64,000 bases of DNA from contig JAGVQM010000036.1 of NCBI GenBank assembly GCA_020051695.1, positions 92,955-156,954 of the forward strand, read 5' to 3'. Shown in pieces: positions 59,191 to 64,000 of the stretch (position 1 is its first letter; every line of letters starts with the position of its first letter). Both the position numbers and the translations under genes were made by a program. The stretch comes from Candidatus Zixiibacteriota bacterium. GTDB lineage: Bacteria; Zixibacteria; MSB-5A5; WJJR01; JAJRUJ01. The notes under the pieces were generated by a model, which worked only from the letters and a program-made list of their open reading frames with translations, did no database searches and had not been told where the DNA came from.

Positions 59191-60447
59191 ATGACAGCCA
59201 AGAAGATTTCTTTCGCGTTCGTATTAACAATGGCGATGGCGCTGTTGGTGACGGCGTCCGGTTCGTGTTTATCAGTTCCAAACCCTGTCCAACAGGTGTT
59301 CGAACGGCCGGACGGCGAAATGGTGCGCGTCGACGGGGGGCGGGTATTCGGCCCGACCGGTGCGGTTGGTCGATTACACATCAGGACTATTTCGGCTACG
59401 AACTCCCAACTGCATGCCGGACAAACGGGTTGTATGCCCGTGGCAGCCGCCGAATCAGCAGGCGATAATGTTTGCGCGGCTGACCCGGACGGTGTGTACC
59501 TAAGTGCAGCAAAGGCGATCTCGGCTGGTTCAGACAGGATTGCATGCAATGAAGACAAAACAGACATAATTGCTGGGGGAGATGTTCTGCGCTCGCTACT
59601 GACCCTCCCGAGCGTGGCCGTTGCCAACGACTTCTCCTCCCAGCATAAATATACCGGGGCTGCGGCCCTCCACGGGAACGTCGTCCACTCGGACGACGTT
59701 CTCCTTTTCAGGCAAGCCGATACATATGCAGTACATGAGACATCCTTCCGCGCCGCCATCGACGAAGCGACCAGGGCACTCGCAACCAACCTGCCGCTGA
59801 AATTGTTCCATATCAACGTCGAAGTCAACCAGGTCGACCGCAATGATCCACGTTACAAACCGGTGCTCCCGCGAAATTACTATCGCGCATCATCCAATTC
59901 TGCGCAAATCAGCGCCCTGGAACTGGCCGCCATGAGTGTCGAGGAATCCGAACGCAAACACACGCCGTATCCGTTCACCGACAAGGGCAACCATCTGTGC
60001 CGCGACCTGGTGGGGTATTTTAATCTCAAAGGAGTATTCAAAAGCAACATCCTGGCTGCCGGATCAACGTATTTGCTTTCCACCGGCTTTGAGTTGTTGG
60101 AGCCGCAAATTGACCGCAAAGTGCGCGGGCCGAATTACTACGATCCGCTATACGGAGCGGCGGGGTATGCATTTTGCATCCTGCAGGACCAAGGGCTGCT
60201 GCCCCGAAACCTGTGGTGGGCGCTCAATTTTTACACCGACGATAATCCGATTCACGACTCCGAACATAAACCGATGCGCGCGGAATTGCATTATACGGTG
60301 CCGCATCAGGCGATGAGTGTCGATTTCAAGGTCTTTTATGACAACCAGGGGTACGACCCGACAATCGCGTATCCGACAAATATCCGGATTTCGTCGAGTT
60401 CGTGGAGTGAGCAGCGGCAGGATGCCGGGCCGGAGAAATATCGATGA
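59191..60447 (+). CDS. Exported protein of unknown function under sigma54 control
   Basis: A 418-residue protein with a signal peptide (FAFVLTMAMALLVTASGSC, cleavage or lipidation near residue 26; the site is not a canonical lipobox). Residues 27-150 are low in structure and rich in Ala/Gly/Ser. The conserved-looking part starts near residue 180 (KLFHINVEVNQVDRNDPRY), has aromatic patches (NYYDPLYGAAGYAF, NLWWALNFYTDDNPIHDSEH) and closes with an amphipathic strand region. No family recognised. The sequence AGGCGGGTGA lies before the ATG. Its stop overlaps the next ATG as ATGA. Confidence 0.75.
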   Translation: MTAKKISFAFVLTMAMALLVTASGSCLSVPNPVQQVFERPDGEMVRVDGGRVFGPTGAVGRLHIRTISATNSQLHAGQTGCMPVAAAESAGDNVCAADPDGVYLSAAKAISAGSDRIACNEDKTDIIAGGDVLRSLLTLPSVAVANDFSSQHKYTGAAALHGNVVHSDDVLLFRQADTYAVHETSFRAAIDEATRALATNLPLKLFHINVEVNQVDRNDPRYKPVLPRNYYRASSNSAQISALELAAMSVEESERKHTPYPFTDKGNHLCRDLVGYFNLKGVFKSNILAAGSTYLLSTGFELLEPQIDRKVRGPNYYDPLYGAAGYAFCILQDQGLLPRNLWWALNFYTDDNPIHDSEHKPMRAELHYTVPHQAMSVDFKVFYDNQGYDPTIAYPTNIRISSSSWSEQRQDAGPEKYR

Positions 60448-60611
60448 TTTACACAACAACCAGACTGAGCGAACAGCATGGGACCGCTCCCGGATTGGCT
60501 GAGCTGAAAAGGTTTGCAATGGAAATCACCGCCGCCACGCCGCTGGGGGTCTTTCTCGAACGCTATCGCCGAATCATCGTCTGCAAGGAGTTGCCGCGCA
60601 AACGAGTTTAA
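60444..60611 (+). CDS. Coupled 55-residue small protein
   Basis: ATG 60444 overlaps the stop of the exported-protein gene (ATGA). The frame reads MIYTTTRLSEQHGTAPGLAE then LKRFAMEITAATPLGVFLER, YRRIIVCKELPRKRV, and ends 24 bases before an intrinsic terminator. It is helical and basic, without a signal peptide. Overlap, codon style and its place inside the transcript support it as a real gene. No family recognised. Confidence 0.6.
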   Translation: MIYTTTRLSEQHGTAPGLAELKRFAMEITAATPLGVFLERYRRIIVCKELPRKRV

Positions 60612-60634
60612 ATAAGACAAAATTGTGTTTTACG

Positions 60635-60682
60635 ACCGGCGTGTCTCGTCCAAACCCCCTGCTTGATACGCCGGTTTTTTTT
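60635..60682 (+). terminator. Intrinsic terminator of the sigma54 operon
   Basis: ACCGGCGT (60635-60642) pairs exactly with ACGCCGGT (60668-60675) and is followed by a run of eight T residues. Confidence 0.9.
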
Positions 60683-60713
60683 ATGCAAATTCATCGGGCT
60701 CTGGATTCGGCAG

Positions 60714-61910
60714 TTAATACCAATCCTCAATATACGTTGGGGTCTGGGGGAACATGCTTTCCAGCAGTTTCAGGGATTTGGCCGGGCCGGCAACCGCATT
60801 CATTTCCTGTAGTTCGGTCACCGAATAATAGCCGAGGTATAACTGTGACAACTGCTGGATGGAGATCCCGACCGCATCGGCGGTTTTGCGCCGGGGGGTG
60901 GTCCTGGTTATCCGGATTTTCCCGCTAGCGAGCACAATTTCATATGTCCCGGTATTCCAGGGGGCGGTGTCATCGCCGGTCAAGGCCAGTTTTACCGAAC
61001 CGGACAGTGTTTTCGGATATACCCGCAATTTCAGCGCCTGTGCCGCATCGACCAGCTTGAACATCATCTTGGGCTCGATTTTCCGGGTGATGCGCGGCCG
61101 CGCGAAATAACGCTCGACGCGAAAGTCCGGCGGCAGGAAAACCTTGATGTTTTTCATTTGGTCGCGGTGGCTTTTGAAAAAACGAAATATCGCCCGTTCC
61201 GCGCCTGGGTCGGTCCAACCCAGGAAAAAGACGGTCATTTCACTGGTCTGAAAGTCGCGCGGTTCTTTCATGGTCAGAATAATTTGCCCGCACGGCGTTT
61301 TCCCCCTGGTGACCAGATACCCCTTGCGGTTCACGCCGGCTTCCTTGCGCAGGCAGATTTTCTGCCAGTAATACCGGTCGCGCCGGAGTGTGCCGTTATA
61401 CCGTCGGCCGAACTCCAGGTGGATCCTTTCCATTTCACGCCAGCAGGAAGCATCAATTTCCCGGACGTCATAATCCTCATCCGGGAGGTCCCTGATGCCC
61501 TGGGGATCGAATTCGCACACCTGCATATCCAACGCCTGGGCATAACCCATCTGTTCGTAAAATGAGAATTTAAAAGGGATCAACGTTGAGGTCGGGCAGC
61601 CGTTGTCCCGCATGTGCGACTGGGCCCGGCCCATAAGTTGTTTGGCCAGCCCCAGCTTGCGGTACTCCGGCCACGTGGCAACAGCGGAAACGCCGCCCAT
61701 CGGGACGTATCCCTCCCCTACGCGCATCTCGAAAAGATTGTACCACATCCCCGCGGCAAGTTTGGCGCCGTCAAATGCGCCGAACGTATAGTTGTGCTGC
61801 CAGACCCAGTTGAGGAAACGTTCGGTATGTTCGTGGGACATGCCGAAGGCGTGGCGGCATAAATCATCATATTGCGGGCGGTCTTTTTCGGTCATCCTGC
61901 GAAATTTCAT
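60714..61910 (-). CDS. Eis-like GNAT acetyltransferase with SCP2-type C-terminal domain
   Basis: A 398-residue protein. The N-terminal GNAT domain has MGGVSAVATWPEYRKLGLAKQLMG (strand beta4 and acetyl-CoA loop R/K-x-L-G-L-A) and FSFYEQMGYAQA. A second GNAT-like half follows, then a sterol-carrier-like C-terminal domain (LALTGDDTAPWNTGTYEIVL, AVGISIQQLSQLYLGY). This three-part layout and length match Eis, whose mycobacterial member acetylates aminoglycosides and proteins. The chain ends IEDWY, a free C-terminal carboxylate as used in Eis catalysis. GGGAGGG precedes ATG 61910. Substrate here unknown. Confidence 0.88.
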   Translation of the reverse strand: MKFRRMTEKDRPQYDDLCRHAFGMSHEHTERFLNWVWQHNYTFGAFDGAKLAAGMWYNLFEMRVGEGYVPMGGVSAVATWPEYRKLGLAKQLMGRAQSHMRDNGCPTSTLIPFKFSFYEQMGYAQALDMQVCEFDPQGIRDLPDEDYDVREIDASCWREMERIHLEFGRRYNGTLRRDRYYWQKICLRKEAGVNRKGYLVTRGKTPCGQIILTMKEPRDFQTSEMTVFFLGWTDPGAERAIFRFFKSHRDQMKNIKVFLPPDFRVERYFARPRITRKIEPKMMFKLVDAAQALKLRVYPKTLSGSVKLALTGDDTAPWNTGTYEIVLASGKIRITRTTPRRKTADAVGISIQQLSQLYLGYYSVTELQEMNAVAGPAKSLKLLESMFPQTPTYIEDWY

Positions 61911-62048
61911 TGTCGGCCCTCCCTGTTTGGGGACAACATATACAAAACAACGCCGGGGGCAAGACCCTTGCATGATAAATCCGCGCTTGACCTGAACCGC
62001 ACGGTGGCGGAGATTACCCGGGAGATACCGTCAAGGGAGCCGGGGTGA

Positions 62049-62450
62049 ATGGGCGAGAATTTATCGGATATCCTTGTCGTGCTGCACCTGCTGTGGGCCA
62101 CGTTTATGATCGCCGGCGTGGCGCTGGCGATTGTCGGGATCTTCCGGCCGGGCTGGCGCCGGTTAATGAAACTGCGGACGATCCATCTGGCCGGAATAGT
62201 GTTCACCGCCTCTGTTCCGCTGTGGGGCGGCATTTGCCCGTTGACCAGATGGGAGGACGTGTTGCGTGTGGGCGCCGGGATCACAGCCCCGCGGTCATTT
62301 TTGGCCGATCTGGCCTACCGGCTGTTGTATATCAATGTGCCGATATGGGTTATCACGCTGGCCACAACAAGCGCAGCCGTGACAACCGTGGTGTTATATG
62401 TGATGTATCCCCCGTGGCGCTCCGCCGGAAACCACAAAGCTATCAGCTGA
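62049..62450 (+). CDS. DUF2784-family membrane protein
   Basis: A 133-residue protein with three to four helices. HLLWATFMIAGVALAIVGIF, LRTIHLAGIVFTASVPLWGGICPLTRWE and PRSFLADLAYRLLY match DUF2784 (pattern HLxFxxxxxxG, WxGxxCPLTxxE). Function unknown. GGGAG lies nine bases upstream of the ATG. It is 57 bases before trmO on the same strand. Confidence 0.8.
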   Translation: MGENLSDILVVLHLLWATFMIAGVALAIVGIFRPGWRRLMKLRTIHLAGIVFTASVPLWGGICPLTRWEDVLRVGAGITAPRSFLADLAYRLLYINVPIWVITLATTSAAVTTVVLYVMYPPWRSAGNHKAIS

Positions 62451-62507
62451 TTTCATCGTTCGTTTCGCTGTTGCCTCTGCCGGGGTAATGACGCACATTT
62501 GACCATC

Positions 62508-62972
62508 ATGGAGAAAATACAGCTCACACCCATTGGGGTGATTCACACTCCGTTCACCGAGCGGAGCCATGCCCCGCGTGGGCCGTCTGCAGCGAATGGC
62601 GCCGAGGGACGGGTCGTGGTGTATCCGGAATTTGCCGAGGGGTTGAAAGACGTTGACGGCTTTTCGCACCTGATCCTCGTCTTTTATCTCGATCGCTCGG
62701 AGATCGCTCCGCTGCGGGTGAGACCGGAACACTCGCCGGCAGAACACGGGGTCTTTGCCACCCGCTCGCCCGACCGGCCCAACCATCTGGGAATAAGTGT
62801 CGTGGAACTGGACCGTATCGAGGGCGCCACCCTGCATGTCCGCAATGTGGATATGCTGGACGGCACGCCGCTTGTGGATATCAAACCCTACAGCCCGCTG
62901 CGCGAACCGCACGCCGCCATCCGGCAGGGTTGGATAGACGAGACGCACGCTGCGGGAGAGACTCATGCCTGA
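62508..62972 (+). CDS. trmO: tRNA (N6-threonylcarbamoyladenosine-37 N6)-methyltransferase TrmO
   Basis: A 154-residue TsaA/TrmO-family protein that adds a methyl group to t6A37 of tRNA-Thr, using SAM. Hallmarks are LTPIGVIHTPFTERSHAPR, EGLKDVDGFSHLILVFYLD, GVFATRSPDRPNHLGISVV and VDMLDGTPLVDIKPYSPL. The C-terminal extension of E. coli TrmO is absent, as in the short form. ATG 62508 is preferred; a TTG nine bases earlier is in frame. No clear ribosome site. The stop overlaps the next start by eight bases. Confidence 0.93.
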   Translation: MEKIQLTPIGVIHTPFTERSHAPRGPSAANGAEGRVVVYPEFAEGLKDVDGFSHLILVFYLDRSEIAPLRVRPEHSPAEHGVFATRSPDRPNHLGISVVELDRIEGATLHVRNVDMLDGTPLVDIKPYSPLREPHAAIRQGWIDETHAAGETHA

Positions 62973-63252
62973 GTGGCTAATCGCGCTGGCGGTGATCGCC
63001 GCGGCCTTATGTCTGCTGCTCCTGGCGCTTCATCGGGGTTGGCTGACGATGGGACGGCGGGGTTCATTTACCGGGATGACTGTATTTCACGACTGGTCGA
63101 ACCAGGAGACGCAAAAAGCAACACGGGTCATCATTGAGCGAAACGCGGGGAAAAAGGAAAAAGAGCAACAGTCCGGGGAGCCGGATTTTGAGGAGTTGTT
63201 ACGTACACAGGAGACGGATGATAACCTATGGAAAAATAGGATTGTAGGATGA
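62965..63252 (+). CDS. Small single-pass membrane protein
   Basis: A 95-residue protein with one N-terminal helix (WLIALAVIAAALCLLLLALH) and a charged cytoplasmic tail (GKKEKEQQSGEPDFEELL). GGGAGAG precedes the ATG, which overlaps the trmO stop. Its own stop overlaps the dehydrogenase start as ATGA, so the three are one transcript. No family recognised. Confidence 0.75.
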   Translation: MPEWLIALAVIAAALCLLLLALHRGWLTMGRRGSFTGMTVFHDWSNQETQKATRVIIERNAGKKEKEQQSGEPDFEELLRTQETDDNLWKNRIVG

Positions 63253-63995
63253 GCATACTTACCGACAAGATCGCGCTGGTGACCGGGGCTTCCTCCGGAA
63301 TCGGTGAAGCCACGGCAAAGGCGCTGGCGGAAGCCGGGGTCAAAGTGGCACTGGCCGCCCGCCGAACCGACCGGCTGAAAAAACTCGCCGCCGAGATTTC
63401 GCCTGACGGCAGCAGGGCACTGGTCTGCCCGACGGATGTGACCTGCCGCGCGCAAGTGGCGGCGGCCGTGCACGCCGTGCAGACACAGTGGGGCGCCATC
63501 GACATCCTGGTCAACAACGCTGGCATCATGCCGTTGTCGTTTATCAGGAACCTTCATGTCGATGAATGGGACCGGATGGTCGAAGTCAACATCCGTGGCG
63601 TACTCAACTGCACGGCTGCGGTATTGCCGCAAATGTTGAAACGCAAAGCCGGGCATATCGTGAATGTGTCCTCGCTGGCGGGACGGCGGGTGTTTGCCGC
63701 CGGGAGTGTCTATTGCGGCACGAAATATTTTGTAAACGCGTTTTCCGAGGGGCTGCGGCTGGAGCTATCGCCGAAAGATAATATCCGGGTGACGATCATC
63801 GAACCGGCGCTGACCCGCAGCGAGTTGACCCAGACCATCACCGACCGGCAGGTGGCCGAATCGTTCGCGAATCTGCAAAAGTTGAAAATACTGAATTCGG
63901 AGGATATCGCCAGCGCGATTGTCTATGCGGTGTCGCAGCCGCCGCATGTAAATGTCAACGAGGTGTTGATCCGGCCCACAGCACAAGAATCTTGA
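63249..63995 (+). CDS. Short-chain dehydrogenase/reductase (classical SDR)
   Basis: A 248-residue NAD(P)-dependent oxidoreductase. The cofactor site TGASSGIG is at residue 12, NNAG at about 89, catalytic Ser in VNVSSLAG and Tyr/Lys in YCGTK. RR at positions after the second strand (ALAARRTDRL) favours NADP. It resembles YdfG-type 3-hydroxy acid or serine dehydrogenases (IIEPALTRSEL), but specificity is not certain. ATGA overlap with the small membrane protein. It is complete at the right edge. Confidence 0.93.
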   Translation: MSILTDKIALVTGASSGIGEATAKALAEAGVKVALAARRTDRLKKLAAEISPDGSRALVCPTDVTCRAQVAAAVHAVQTQWGAIDILVNNAGIMPLSFIRNLHVDEWDRMVEVNIRGVLNCTAAVLPQMLKRKAGHIVNVSSLAGRRVFAAGSVYCGTKYFVNAFSEGLRLELSPKDNIRVTIIEPALTRSELTQTITDRQVAESFANLQKLKILNSEDIASAIVYAVSQPPHVNVNEVLIRPTAQES

Positions 63996-64000
63996 GATGA

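Noticed and set aside
59130..59843. 237-codon minus-strand frame opposite the exported-protein gene
   Set aside because: It would run through the sigma54 promoter, lacks a ribosome site and has the composition of an antisense frame.

Overview
The window looks like a chromosomal contig from a free-living, Gram-negative-type bacterium of the FCB superphylum, most probably Zixibacteria or a close relative. Three things point there. Two secreted proteins end in dockerin-like repeats of the form GD-x-D/N-x(n)-PVDV-x(2)-LVN-x-VY. One secreted beta-helix protein ends in a FlgD-like, type IX secretion (Por) C-terminal sorting domain. Regulation is dominated by two-component and partner-switching proteins. 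Most genes use high-GC codons and clear GGAGG-type ribosome binding sites; a minority look leaderless. I see no CRISPR array, prophage or intact insertion sequence. One tRNA (Pro, GGG) is present. The taxonomic call is an inference from these traits, not from a marker-gene tree.

Layout. 1-0.7 kb: 5' part of der (minus strand). 0.9-6.0 kb: a membrane histidine kinase, a receiver domain fused to an SLC13/DASS transporter, a single-receiver regulator and a HAD phosphatase. 6.1-10.5 kb: a DUF255/YyaL protein that may be a lipoprotein, and a PAS histidine kinase. 11-20.6 kb: a miniature flagellar-rod-like protein, a DUF2723 membrane glycosyltransferase, a TPR lipoprotein, a cohesin-like secreted protein, an M14 carboxypeptidase with a dockerin-like tail and an M1 aminopeptidase. 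20.6-21.6 kb: repeats flanking a small membrane-protein gene. 21.6-26.4 kb: a radical SAM protein, an SO_0444-type metal permease, two paralogous small membrane proteins, radA and a monooxygenase-like protein. 26.7-29.5 kb: rsmB, a kinase-less PASTA protein and rpe in one minus-strand operon. 29.7-37 kb: hutU, an RlmD-type rRNA methyltransferase, rmuC, a HIT hydrolase, a secreted CxxC protein and a protein joining two helix-turn-helix repeats to an aconitase fold without its iron-sulfur cysteines. 37-41 kb: a beta-propeller protein, a degenerate RNase H-like protein, a hot-dog thioesterase, IS-like terminal repeats, GT2 and GNAT genes. 41.2-44.9 kb: tRNA-Pro, a MerR regulator, gpsA, plsY and a CPA2 antiporter.

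45-52.5 kb is a minus-strand signalling block. In order of transcription it holds an RsbU-like phosphatase, RsbW-like kinase, STAS antagonist, two receiver proteins, CheY, CheZ, a cytoplasmic PAS histidine kinase and an NtrC-family sigma54 activator. This looks like a path from partner switching and chemotaxis to sigma54 control of motility or surface functions, although no flagellar structural operon lies in the window. 52.6-58.7 kb: a candidate noncoding RNA, DinB, an AI-2E-type permease, the sorting-domain beta-helix protein and a thrombospondin-type-3/dockerin protein. 58.7-64 kb: a strong sigma54 promoter before an unknown exported protein and a translationally coupled 55-residue peptide, then an Eis-like acetyltransferase, a DUF2784 protein, trmO, a small membrane protein and a short-chain dehydrogenase.

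The features most worth follow-up are the HTH/cysteine-less aconitase protein, the receiver-transporter fusion, the kinase-less PASTA protein sitting where the Ser/Thr kinase gene sits in Firmicutes, the repeat-flanked membrane gene and the sigma54-driven exported protein.
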